Part shown: positions 1-7,297 of the stretch, in pieces
How positions within the stretch are numbered: the stretch's first letter is position 1
Layout of the letters: the number at the start of each line of letters is the position of its first letter
NCBI GenBank assembly: GCA_013287265.1
Contig: JABDEC010000009.1
Coordinates: forward strand, 1 to 42,661
DNA length: 42,661 nt
Direction of reading: 5' to 3'
Source of the DNA: Candidatus Babelota bacterium
GTDB taxonomy: Bacteria; Babelota; Babeliae; Babelales; JABDEC01
Notes under the pieces: generated by a model
Seen by the model: only the letters and a program-made list of their open reading frames with translations
What the model was told of the DNA's origin: nothing
The model's database searches: none
Position numbers and translations under genes: made by a program

Positions 1-31
1 GATTGAAAACCTTGCATAATTGAAACAATTA

Positions 32-179
32 ATGCCAAGGAAAATGTACAAATAAATATGCTAAAAAAGCATATTTTTATCATAGATGAGATTGATTTTT
101 CTTTTTTATTTTTAAAAAGATACCTGAATGCTATAAATAATGAGATTGGCATCGTGCTTTTTCCTTGGTATCTTTTTTT
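32..179 (+). promoter_or_regulatory. Candidate attenuator: two mutually exclusive stems ending in a T-run
   Basis: Bases 114-124 (aaaaagatacc) pair perfectly with 167-177, and seven T residues (173-179) close that stem, so it resembles an intrinsic terminator with a 42-nt loop. Bases 32-44 can instead pair with 159-171 (ten perfect pairs, ccaaggaaaa with ttttccttgg, plus three more including one G-U). The two stems share bases 167-171, so only one can form at a time. This is the geometry of a terminator/antiterminator switch ahead of the lipoprotein gene at 231. No known riboswitch or T-box motif was recognised. The stems are AT-rich, so chance pairing is possible. Confidence 0.3.
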
Positions 180-230
180 AGATTCTATTTTTATTTTGCC
201 TTGAAATTACAAATATTTAAAGAGGAATTT

Positions 231-980
231 ATGTATTTAAATAATGTTTTTTGTACATTATTATTCATAATTTTATCAATTTTTCTACCAGCGTGTCGAG
301 TTGCGGAATGGGGGAAACAAACATTTTATCAGGGATGCAAAATAAATGTTGATCTTTCAAGAGCGCGCGAATATTTACGCACTGCAAGAGTTTATGATCA
401 ATTTGCAACACAAGGAATTTTTAATGTTTTATGGCTTTCAGAAGACGTATTAAGAGCATATTCAAAATTGTATGCTGAAAAATTTGCATTAGATGAAAAT
501 GCTGAAATGAAACTCTTTGAAAGGCAAAAAGCTAATTTTAATAATGATATAATTTCTTTTTATATTCTTGCTTATGTACCCGGTAATGATGATCCTTTAA
601 TTGTTGATAAATGTAATGGAGATGAGATTCCATGGAAAATATACCTGAAGTCTGGTGAGACTGCTTATGAACCAATATTAATAAAAGAAGTTGTTTTTCA
701 AGAAGAATTTAAGATAATTTTTGATAAAATTTTTACCAGGTTTAAGACGCAATATTTAGTGCAATTTAATTTAAAAGATAGTAAAACAAATGAGCCATTA
801 ATTAATCCCGCACAGCCTTTAACTTTGTGCTTAAATTCAACAAAACGGAAAGTTGCCATAATTTGGAATTTGGATGATCAGGGAAATTTAGTTACACAAT
901 TTGATGAATATGGCATATGTAAATGTCCACGTTGTCCTGATCAAACGTGTGAAGCTTGTATGTGCGCAAAAATTAAATAG
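231..980 (+). CDS. Putative lipoprotein with Cys-rich C-terminus, function unknown
   Basis: The product is 249 aa and I do not recognise its family. Residues 1-22 form a signal peptide ending in a lipobox (L-P-A-C, Cys22), so a lipid-anchored envelope protein is likely. The middle is mixed alpha/beta with no known motif. The last 20 residues hold six cysteines in CxC, CxxC and CxC spacing (CKCPRC, then CEACMC), which could bind a metal or form disulfides. An in-frame TTG lies upstream at 165, but the ATG at 231 has an AGAGGA ribosome site seven bases before it and starts the signal peptide cleanly. rpiB follows after eight bases, so the two are probably co-transcribed. A terminator-like switch lies just upstream. 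Confidence 0.75.
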   Translation: MYLNNVFCTLLFIILSIFLPACRVAEWGKQTFYQGCKINVDLSRAREYLRTARVYDQFATQGIFNVLWLSEDVLRAYSKLYAEKFALDENAEMKLFERQKANFNNDIISFYILAYVPGNDDPLIVDKCNGDEIPWKIYLKSGETAYEPILIKEVVFQEEFKIIFDKIFTRFKTQYLVQFNLKDSKTNEPLINPAQPLTLCLNSTKRKVAIIWNLDDQGNLVTQFDEYGICKCPRCPDQTCEACMCAKIK

Positions 981-988
981 GAATTAAA

Positions 989-1456
989 ATGCGTATTGCT
1001 ATTGGTGCAGATCATAGAGGTTTTAATTTAAAGAGACAAATTCAAAATTTTACATTTGAACAAGATATAAAATGGATCGATGTTGGAACAGACAATGAAG
1101 ATAATGTAGATTATCCCTTGTATACTTTACCGGTTTGCCTTGAAGTCTTGCAGGGCAGCGCTGATCTTGGAATTTTAATTTGCGGTACGGGAATTGGTAT
1201 GTCAATTGCTGCTAATAGATTTGCACAAATTTATGCGGCTTTAGTTTGGAATGAAGAAATTGCAAAAAGTGCAAAGGAAAAAAATAATGCAAATATTTTG
1301 ATTTTGCCTGCAAATTTTATAACTCAAGAACAGGCTCAAAAAATAATTAACACATGGTTAAAAGTGGAATTTATTGGGGGAGATTATAAAAGAAGAATTA
1401 ATATGATTGATGCAATTACTGATGTAAATTCATCAGAAGAAAATAAATGTTGCTAA
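989..1456 (+). CDS. rpiB: Ribose-5-phosphate isomerase B (LacAB/RpiB family)
   Basis: RpiB interconverts ribose 5-phosphate and ribulose 5-phosphate in the cytoplasmic non-oxidative pentose phosphate route. The 155-aa product has the family length, the N-terminal phosphate-binding 'GADHRG' (residues 6-11), and the active-site loop 'CGTGIGMSIAANR' with the catalytic Cys at 65. The later family motif usually written as REHNDAN reads 'KEKNNAN' here (about residues 96-102), so the conserved His, linked in E. coli RpiB to sugar-ring opening, is replaced by Lys. Either this enzyme opens the ring differently or prefers another aldose phosphate. The start ATG has an AGGA site, and the gene sits eight bases behind the lipoprotein gene. 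Confidence 0.9.
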   Translation: MRIAIGADHRGFNLKRQIQNFTFEQDIKWIDVGTDNEDNVDYPLYTLPVCLEVLQGSADLGILICGTGIGMSIAANRFAQIYAALVWNEEIAKSAKEKNNANILILPANFITQEQAQKIINTWLKVEFIGGDYKRRINMIDAITDVNSSEENKCC

Positions 1457-1510
1457 AATTCTTATTTTTTATTTTATTTATAAATTATTATATTTATCAG
1501 GAAAAAATTT

Positions 1511-2953
1511 ATGAACAGTAATGTAAAAAAATTTATTTTTATTTTAATTGCAATTTCAATCTTATTTTTTACTTATTTCTTATATAAAAAATTTAAAAAA
1601 TCGTATAGTTCTTCCTTTAAATTAGAACAAATCCAAAATAAAGAAAATATTATTCCTGTTGCAATAATTGGTTCTGGCCCGGCCGGTCTGGCAGCCGGAA
1701 TTTATACTTCGCGTTCTGGATTTCAGACATTAATTATTGAAGGCGCAAAACCAGGTGGGCAGCTTACAGAAACAACTTATGTGGAAAATTGGCCAAGTGT
1801 TAAGAAAATTCTTGGGCCTGATTTAATGAAAAATCTAAAAGAACAAAATAAATCACTTGGAGTTAATTTTTTGCAGGATCAAATTGCAAATGTTGATTTT
1901 TCAAAATGGCCATACGAATTAACAACAAATGATAATGTAAAAATAAATGCTTTAACAGTAATCATTGCAACTGGTTCAAGTCCAAGAAAATTAGATATTC
2001 CAGGTGAAGCAAAATATTGGGGAAAGGGCGTTACTACGTGCGCGATTTGCGATGCACCTTTTTATAAAAATAAAAATGTTGTTGTAATTGGTGGTGGTGA
2101 TTCTGCTGCAGAGCAAGTTTTACAATTGGCTCCGCATGTTAATCATATTACAATGCTTGCAAGATCAAATTCATTGCGAGCTTCGCAAATAATGCAAGAA
2201 AGAATAAAAGGAATTAGTAATTTAACAATAAAATACAATATTGAAGTTAAAAAGATTGATGGAGATAATCTTCATGTATCATCAATTGAAATATTAGACA
2301 AAAGTAATAATGAAACAAAAAAAATGGATATCGATGGAGTATTTTTAGCAATTGGCCATATTCCTAATACCGTAATTTTTAAAAATAAAATCAAAATGGA
2401 TAAAGAAAATTATATTAAAGTTAAAGGAAGAAGCCAAAAAACATCAATAGGCGGTGTTTTTGCTGCAGGAGATGTTGTGGATCATGTTTATATGCAGGCC
2501 GGAGTTGCATCAGGCGATGGAATAAAAGCTGCTTTGGATGCTGTTAATTTTTTACATGACATAGGATTTACAAATGACTTTGCAAAAAAAATAAAAAATA
2601 AATATTTTGAACCTGAACTTTCGTCAGAAGCTCAGATAACTGAAATAAAGACAATAAATGAATTTGAAAGTAATGTTTTAAAGAGTAAATTGCCTGTAAT
2701 AATTGATTTTTGGGCTGAACATTGTCCTAGTTGTAAGCACATGATTCCATCATTTGAAAAATTATCTAAAAAATATTCAGATAAAATGAAATTTATAAAA
2801 GTTAATATTGATCATGCTCAAGAAATTGTTAAAAAATTATATGTTTTAAAAATACCTGCGTTTATTGTTTTTAAAGATGGAAAAATAGTGGCACGCTATA
2901 ATGAATTTATGGACAGACAGCAAATGGCCGAATTTATTGAAAAATTTATTTAA
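1511..2953 (+). CDS. trxB: Membrane-anchored thioredoxin reductase-thioredoxin fusion
   Basis: The 480-aa protein fuses an NADPH thioredoxin reductase to its substrate. A transmembrane helix lies at residues 7-26. FAD binding follows ('GSGPAG', 54-59), then the redox pair CAIC (177-180), the NADPH site 'GGGDSA' (194-199) and the second FAD motif 'GVFAAGD' (315-321). A thioredoxin domain occupies about 376-480 with active site WAEHCPSC (Cys405, Cys408) in place of the usual WCGPC. Lysines are denser after the helix (YKKFKK) than before it, so the catalytic part probably faces the cytoplasm, where FAD and NADPH are. Reductase-thioredoxin fusions are known (for example in Mycobacterium leprae), but an N-terminal membrane anchor is unusual. 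Its 3' end overlaps the convergent gene by eight bases. Confidence 0.93.
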   Translation: MNSNVKKFIFILIAISILFFTYFLYKKFKKSYSSSFKLEQIQNKENIIPVAIIGSGPAGLAAGIYTSRSGFQTLIIEGAKPGGQLTETTYVENWPSVKKILGPDLMKNLKEQNKSLGVNFLQDQIANVDFSKWPYELTTNDNVKINALTVIIATGSSPRKLDIPGEAKYWGKGVTTCAICDAPFYKNKNVVVIGGGDSAAEQVLQLAPHVNHITMLARSNSLRASQIMQERIKGISNLTIKYNIEVKKIDGDNLHVSSIEILDKSNNETKKMDIDGVFLAIGHIPNTVIFKNKIKMDKENYIKVKGRSQKTSIGGVFAAGDVVDHVYMQAGVASGDGIKAALDAVNFLHDIGFTNDFAKKIKNKYFEPELSSEAQITEIKTINEFESNVLKSKLPVIIDFWAEHCPSCKHMIPSFEKLSKKYSDKMKFIKVNIDHAQEIVKKLYVLKIPAFIVFKDGKIVARYNEFMDRQQMAEFIEKFI

Positions 2954-3344
2954 TTTCTTCTAGGGTAATTTTTTCTGTTGAATCTGTATAACCTTGATAT
3001 AAATCATAACCTTTTTTATATGCATCAAAGATGTCGGAATTTTTATCTAATTGATCATCTACTTCTAAATAAAATGAATGTTCTGATTTTAAAAGTAGAT
3101 CTTCAATTTTACCATCCATTAAAATTCCCTGTTTTGCTGCATACAACAGAATAGATTCAAAGTTTTTAAATGCTTGCATTAATCTGAGCAAAAACTCTTT
3201 TTGAATAGTATTTAACGATTTTATCTCTTTTTCCCATTCATCAATTTTTATTGGTTTGGATAAATTGCTTGATGTTCTATATCTAAAGGCATGAAGATTG
3301 ATGAAAATGAGAAACGGGAATATAAATTTTTTTAATTTTTCCAT
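2946..3344 (-). CDS. Small secreted protein, function unknown
   Basis: The product is 132 aa with an N-terminal signal peptide (about residues 1-19, MEKLKKFIFPFLIFINLHA). The mature part is charged and probably helical, with no cysteines and no motif I recognise. It is the last gene of a minus-strand operon: its ATG lies inside the final codons of the upstream Cys-rich gene (13-bp overlap), with a GGA eight bases before it, so translation is probably coupled. It converges on trxB. Confidence 0.65.
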   Translation of the reverse strand: MEKLKKFIFPFLIFINLHAFRYRTSSNLSKPIKIDEWEKEIKSLNTIQKEFLLRLMQAFKNFESILLYAAKQGILMDGKIEDLLLKSEHSFYLEVDDQLDKNSDIFDAYKKGYDLYQGYTDSTEKITLEEIK

Positions 3345-3550
3345 GTGCCATTTCCGCGATCACAACAGCATTTAATTTTATTTGCAGTATTTTGGCAGAA
3401 TTGTTTACTATTTAAACATAGTAAATACGGTTTTTCTCTATGATGAGTTCTTAGTTGACAACAATTATTTTTTCGAGTTCCTCGGCAAACAGTAGCTTCA
3501 ACTACGAGTGAACTTAGTAAAACAATCATTAAAATTAAAAACTTTTTCAT
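3332..3550 (-). CDS. Cys-rich secreted miniprotein
   Basis: The 72-aa product has a signal peptide (cleavage likely after VEA, residue 19) and eight cysteines in only about 53 mature residues: positions 22, 30, 31, 45, 52, 61, 62 and 63. The layout is C-x7-CC-x13-C-x6-C-x8-CCC. An even number of closely spaced cysteines in an exported protein suggests four disulfides. The mature part is strongly basic. It shares the C-terminal CCC block and the total of eight cysteines with the upstream neighbour at 3596, so the two are probably related. It is the middle gene of a three-gene minus-strand operon. I do not recognise a known toxin or inhibitor family. Confidence 0.7.
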   Translation of the reverse strand: MKKFLILMIVLLSSLVVEATVCRGTRKNNCCQLRTHHREKPYLLCLNSKQFCQNTANKIKCCCDRGNGTWKN

Positions 3551-3595
3551 ATGCTTTTCCTTTTTTTTTAAAATAAAATTAATTTAAATAAAAAT

Positions 3596-3838
3596 TTATT
3601 CATAATAACCGCCAAATTGATTGCAACAACATTCTTTTCTATCTTGGCTACCTCGAGGAAATCCATTGCAGCACTCTTCTGCTGGACAGTGTGTTGATAT
3701 ATCATCTAAACAAAAGTTATATTGTCCTCTTATTCTGTTACCTTTTTTTCCTGGAGGAAAATTAAGATTTTTGCATGTTTTTGTTTCAATTTCATTATAT
3801 AAAACTAATAAAACAACTATTAATAATAATTTTTTCAT
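3596..3838 (-). CDS. Cys-rich secreted miniprotein
   Basis: The 80-aa product has a signal peptide (residues 1-19 or so) and eight cysteines at 22, 43, 51, 56, 57, 70, 71 and 72 (C-x20-C-x7-C-x4-CC-x12-CCC). Like the neighbour at 3332 it ends in a CCC block and is probably disulfide-stabilised outside the cytoplasm. It is the first gene of the operon 3838 to 2946 and has a strong ribosome site (AAGGAGAG) before its ATG. A promoter with TTGCTT and TACAAT spaced by 18 bp lies 50-80 bases upstream. Function is unknown. A role as an exported effector, toxin or protease inhibitor would be guesswork from the cysteine pattern alone. Confidence 0.72.
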   Translation of the reverse strand: MKKLLLIVVLLVLYNEIETKTCKNLNFPPGKKGNRIRGQYNFCLDDISTHCPAEECCNGFPRGSQDRKECCCNQFGGYYE

Positions 3839-3888
3839 TTCTCTCCTTTTTTATGATTCAAATAATTAGCGATTTATATTATATTCTA

Positions 3889-3918
3889 ATTGTAATTAAT
3901 TGTGTTTTAAAAAAGCAA
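3889..3918 (-). promoter_or_regulatory. Promoter of the Cys-rich miniprotein operon
   Basis: Read on the minus strand, TTGCTT (plus-strand 3913-3918) is followed after 18 bp by TACAAT (3889-3894). The predicted transcript starts near 3882, about 44 bases before the ATG at 3838. A second TATAAT on the same strand lies at 3878-3883 without a matching -35. The TTGCTT/18 bp/TACAAT arrangement recurs before other secreted-protein genes in the window. Confidence 0.5.
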
Positions 3919-3997
3919 TAGTTTTTAATTAATTAACAATTTATTTCTGTACTTTTATCTTTCTAATAAGGCAAAAAACAGTAAAATTTATAATTTA

Positions 3998-4026
3998 TTG
4001 ATTTATTTATTTGATATTTGTAATAT
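3998..4026 (+). promoter_or_regulatory. Probable promoter of the secreted hydrolase gene
   Basis: TTGATT (3998-4003) and TAATAT (4021-4026) are separated by 17 bp and lie 37 bases before the GTG start at 4063. The flanking sequence is almost pure A/T, so a chance match is possible. Confidence 0.35.
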
Positions 4027-4062
4027 TTATTTTCAGCAAAGAATGGTTTTTAAGGAGAAGGC

Positions 4063-5052
4063 GTGAAATTTAAAAATTTAACCTTAATTTATTCTATTTT
4101 CATTTTCCTTTTATGCATTGATATAGGTTCAAAAAATGGTGATGAAGATTTTGTTAAAGAATCTGTGACTTTTTACGCCAAAAAAGAAGAAGGTTCAAAT
4201 GAACGTATAGCCAGAAAAGGTTTTTTAGTTAAAAGAAGAAAGGCGCCTGCCACCGTTTTAATTTTACATGGGTATGGAATAAATAAATTTGATGTAGCGC
4301 CATTCAGATTATTTTTTAAAGATTTTAATTGCTTAACATTTGATTTTAGAGGTCATGGTGAAAATATTGAAGATCAATATTGTACAATTGGCCATGATGA
4401 AGTTTTTGATCTTTTTGCTGCAGTAGATTTTATAAGATCTCAGGAAGATTTAAAAAATAAGCCAATTTTTATTTGGGCTCCTTCAATGGGCGCATCGACC
4501 GCCATTGAAGCACAATCAATTGATCCTAATCTGTGCCAGGGAATGTTTTTAGATGCACCTTTTCCATCAAGCGAAGAAATTTTAAAAAAAGGGCTTGAAA
4601 AAATGAAGGTCGCAATTCTTGGATATGAATTTAATATTCCTGGAAGCGGATTATTAGAAAAATATGGTTTTCATTCGTATGTTCAACCCGTAATTAAATT
4701 TTTATTAAAACAAATTGCTAAAGTTGATGCAATGAAAATTTCCACATTTGTGAAACCGATTTATCCAATTGAATCAATAAAAAAAGTAACTATTCCATGC
4801 TTTTTTGTTACTTGTAAAAATGATGAAAAAATTCCTCCAGAGGGTGTAAAACAAATTTTTAATAATCACCCGGGAATTAAAAGATATTGGGAAACTGGAG
4901 GAAGACATCATTGCGATTCGCTTTGGGAACATCCTGAGAAATATGCTGAGACTGTTAGTAAGTTCTTTAAAGATATTGCAACTGGAAAAATTTATAGTCA
5001 GGAAAAAGAGATTGTTATTTATGATAATGAAATAGGGGGAGATTCAAAGTGA
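4063..5052 (+). CDS. Secreted alpha/beta-hydrolase (serine hydrolase)
   Basis: The 329-aa protein starts at a GTG with an AAGGAG site five bases before it and has a signal peptide (about 1-23). The alpha/beta-hydrolase fold shows in order: the oxyanion-hole strand 'LILHGYG' (66-72), a 'DFRGHG' turn (94-99), the nucleophile elbow 'APSMGA' with Ser141, an Asp in 'CKNDEKIP' (Asp254) and a His in 'GGRHHCDS' (His282 or 283). The pattern fits the exported serine aminopeptidase/esterase-like branch of the family. The substrate cannot be read from the sequence. The last four bases overlap the GTG of the next gene, so the pair is translationally coupled to a thioredoxin-fold protein. Confidence 0.85.
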   Translation: MKFKNLTLIYSIFIFLLCIDIGSKNGDEDFVKESVTFYAKKEEGSNERIARKGFLVKRRKAPATVLILHGYGINKFDVAPFRLFFKDFNCLTFDFRGHGENIEDQYCTIGHDEVFDLFAAVDFIRSQEDLKNKPIFIWAPSMGASTAIEAQSIDPNLCQGMFLDAPFPSSEEILKKGLEKMKVAILGYEFNIPGSGLLEKYGFHSYVQPVIKFLLKQIAKVDAMKISTFVKPIYPIESIKKVTIPCFFVTCKNDEKIPPEGVKQIFNNHPGIKRYWETGGRHHCDSLWEHPEKYAETVSKFFKDIATGKIYSQEKEIVIYDNEIGGDSK

Positions 5053-5648
5053 AAAAGATTATTATTTTTCTTTTACTGTGTGGTAAAATTTTATTTGCTC
5101 ATAGGGGAAATTTTATCGAAGTCAATTCGCTTGAAGAATTCAATAACATTATAAATCATGTCTTGCCTCAAGGACCTAATCTGGCTTTGGTTTTCTTTTT
5201 TAAATATTCCGAAAGAAATCAAGATAAATTTAAATTTGAAAAATTTTTTAATGCAATTTTAAGAGTAAATAATAAAATTCCTTATATTAATTTAGTTGTT
5301 GTTGATTTGGAAAAGAATGATTTATCAAATTTAGAAGATATTTATAAAATTAAAAGAACGCCTTTATTAATGTTATTTAAAGATGGAGATGTATTTGTAG
5401 ATGAAAAAAATCAATTAGCATCTATTTATGGTTTTATCGATAAAAATAAAATTGAAAGTTTCGTTTTACAAAATTTTGCTCAGGATATTGAAGATATTCA
5501 GGAAAAAAATAATATGGGTAGTAATTTTGCAATAGTGCCTAATAGAAAACCTTTATATTATGAATATTTTGATAAAAATTATTATAACCAACAAGTTAAT
5601 AAAGAGCCTGTTTATCGAGAACCAGAAAAAGTAATTTATTATATTTGA
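5049..5648 (+). CDS. Secreted thioredoxin-fold protein lacking the CxxC active site
   Basis: The 199-aa product begins at a GTG in a GTGA overlap with the hydrolase gene and has a signal peptide ending near residue 17 (LLCGKILFA). Residues about 22-140 follow the thioredoxin pattern: a strand 'ALVFFFKYSE', a second strand 'INLVVVDLE', and the conserved cis-proline segment 'KRTPLLMLFKDG'. Where the WCxxC should be, the sequence reads 'KYSERNQDKF', so there is no redox pair. It is therefore probably a binding or chaperone-like domain rather than an oxidoreductase. The C-terminal 40 residues are rich in Tyr and Asn and look disordered. Co-translation with the hydrolase suggests a joint role. Confidence 0.7.
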   Translation: MKKIIIFLLLCGKILFAHRGNFIEVNSLEEFNNIINHVLPQGPNLALVFFFKYSERNQDKFKFEKFFNAILRVNNKIPYINLVVVDLEKNDLSNLEDIYKIKRTPLLMLFKDGDVFVDEKNQLASIYGFIDKNKIESFVLQNFAQDIEDIQEKNNMGSNFAIVPNRKPLYYEYFDKNYYNQQVNKEPVYREPEKVIYYI

Positions 5649-5671
5649 TCAAATCGCCATATTCTTGTTTT

Positions 5672-5680
5672 TGCTATAAT
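5672..5680 (+). promoter_or_regulatory. Extended -10 promoter element of pepA
   Basis: The sequence tgctataat is a perfect TATAAT preceded by TGn, an extended -10 element, about 58 bases before the pepA ATG. No convincing -35 hexamer is present at 16-18 bp, which is typical for extended -10 promoters. Confidence 0.5.
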
Positions 5681-5738
5681 AATTGCTAATCTAATTTATA
5701 TTTGGTTGGCAATTTCATGTTGAATTAAAAGGCAAATT

Positions 5739-7250
5739 ATGGCATTAAAAATATTATTAAATGATACAAATCTTTTAGATAATAAATCTGAAGCAATAGT
5801 CTATTTTGTTGAACAGGATTTTGATTTTTCAAAAAATTTTAAAGAAATAGAAAAAAAATATGTTCCTAATCTTGAAAATCTGATGAAAGATCGCAAATTT
5901 AAAGGTGGAATGAATAGTGTTTTTATTGTTCCATCAGTTAAAGATTTTTCATATTTTATTTTTTTAGGTTTAGGAAAAAAGAAAAATAAAATCATTTCAT
6001 TTGAAAATTATCGTCGCGCATTAGGAAAATTAGTAAAAATTTTGCCAAACTATTCAATAAAATCACTCTCCATGAATTTGCCAGAAGTATCTTTATTTGA
6101 TGTTGATTTAAAATATTTAACGTATCAGACTGCTACTATTTTGAAGATGTCTGAATATATTTTTGATGATTTTATTACGGAATCTGAACGTATTACTGAA
6201 TTTAATTCAACAATTTCAATTTCAGTTGCAAAAAATCAATTAAGAATATTACAAAGCGAAGTCGAAAAAGGGTTAATAATTGCGGACGCAGTAAATTCTG
6301 CAAGGCATTGGGTTGATTTGCCTTCTAATAAATTGCATCCTTCTGATTTGGCAGCACATGCAGAACAAATTGCATTAGATTACAAATTAAAATGTAAAGT
6401 TTTTAATGAAGATCAGATTAATAAAATGGGAATGGGTGGTTTAGCTGCTGTATCAAGTGGCTCAGAAAAGGATTGCCGATTTGTGATTTTGGAATATCAA
6501 ACTAAAGAAAAAGATGCTCCCACTATTTGTTTTGTAGGTAAAGGTATTACTTTTGATTCAGGCGGATTAAGTATAAAGCCGGCGCAACATATGGAAACAA
6601 TGAAAGAAGATATGTCAGGCGCTGCCGCAGTTATTGCGACTATGAAAGCTTTGGCTCAATTAAAACCCAAAGTTAATATTGTTACAATTGCACCAATTAC
6701 AGAAAATATGCCAAGTGGAACTGCTGTAAAACCCGGAGATATAGTTAAATTTTACAATGGAAAAACGGCAGAAATTAAAAATACTGACGCAGAAGGTAGA
6801 TTAATTTTGGCCGATGCTTTATCATATGCCGTCAAACATTTTAAACCTGATGCAATTATTGATTTAGCAACATTAACAGGAGCTTGTGCATATGCACTTG
6901 GGCCTTTCTTTTCCGGTTTATTCAGCCAACATGAAGATATTGTAAAACGTGTAACAAAAGCTGCGGAAATTTCCGGCGATTATGTTTGGAGATTACCTTT
7001 AACGGATGATTATAAACCAGCAGTAAAATGTGAAGTTGCAGATTTATGCAATATTGGTAAAAAACAATATCAGGCTGGAGCAACAACAGCAGCGTGTTTC
7101 TTGCAACATTTTGTCGGTAATGTACCTTGGGCGCATTTAGACATTGCAGGAACGGCATTTAATGTGCCTGACATTTCATATTACAACCCTTATTCTGCGA
7201 CTGGCGTTGGTGTTAGATTGCTTATTGAATTAGCAATGGAATGGGAATAA
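5739..7250 (+). CDS. pepA: Leucyl (cytosol) aminopeptidase, peptidase family M17
   Basis: M17 enzymes remove N-terminal residues from peptides with two metal ions and work as hexamers in the cytoplasm. The 503-aa length is normal for the family. The metal and catalytic residues are all visible: 'GKGITFDSGGLSIK' (Lys268, Asp273, Lys280), 'KEDMSGA' (Asp291) and the signature 'NTDAEGRL' (348-355, with Asp350, Glu352 and Arg354). The N-terminal 160 residues form the less conserved macro-like domain. The start has AAGG eight bases upstream, and an extended -10 promoter precedes it. In an organism dependent on a host, peptide breakdown would supply amino acids, but that is inference. Confidence 0.95.
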   Translation: MALKILLNDTNLLDNKSEAIVYFVEQDFDFSKNFKEIEKKYVPNLENLMKDRKFKGGMNSVFIVPSVKDFSYFIFLGLGKKKNKIISFENYRRALGKLVKILPNYSIKSLSMNLPEVSLFDVDLKYLTYQTATILKMSEYIFDDFITESERITEFNSTISISVAKNQLRILQSEVEKGLIIADAVNSARHWVDLPSNKLHPSDLAAHAEQIALDYKLKCKVFNEDQINKMGMGGLAAVSSGSEKDCRFVILEYQTKEKDAPTICFVGKGITFDSGGLSIKPAQHMETMKEDMSGAAAVIATMKALAQLKPKVNIVTIAPITENMPSGTAVKPGDIVKFYNGKTAEIKNTDAEGRLILADALSYAVKHFKPDAIIDLATLTGACAYALGPFFSGLFSQHEDIVKRVTKAAEISGDYVWRLPLTDDYKPAVKCEVADLCNIGKKQYQAGATTAACFLQHFVGNVPWAHLDIAGTAFNVPDISYYNPYSATGVGVRLLIELAMEWE

Positions 7251-7297
7251 TCCTTCGATATAATTTTGCTTTCGCAAAATCACTAAGGATGAATTAA

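Noticed and set aside
3621-3869. Open frame opposite the Cys-rich miniprotein gene
   Set aside because: It is the mirror of the Cys codons on the other strand and lacks a ribosome site; the minus-strand gene has signal peptide, promoter and ribosome site.
7263-7280. Hairpin attttgc/gcaaaat as a terminator between pepA and murD
   Set aside because: No T-run follows, the stem is short, and a -10 box overlaps it.
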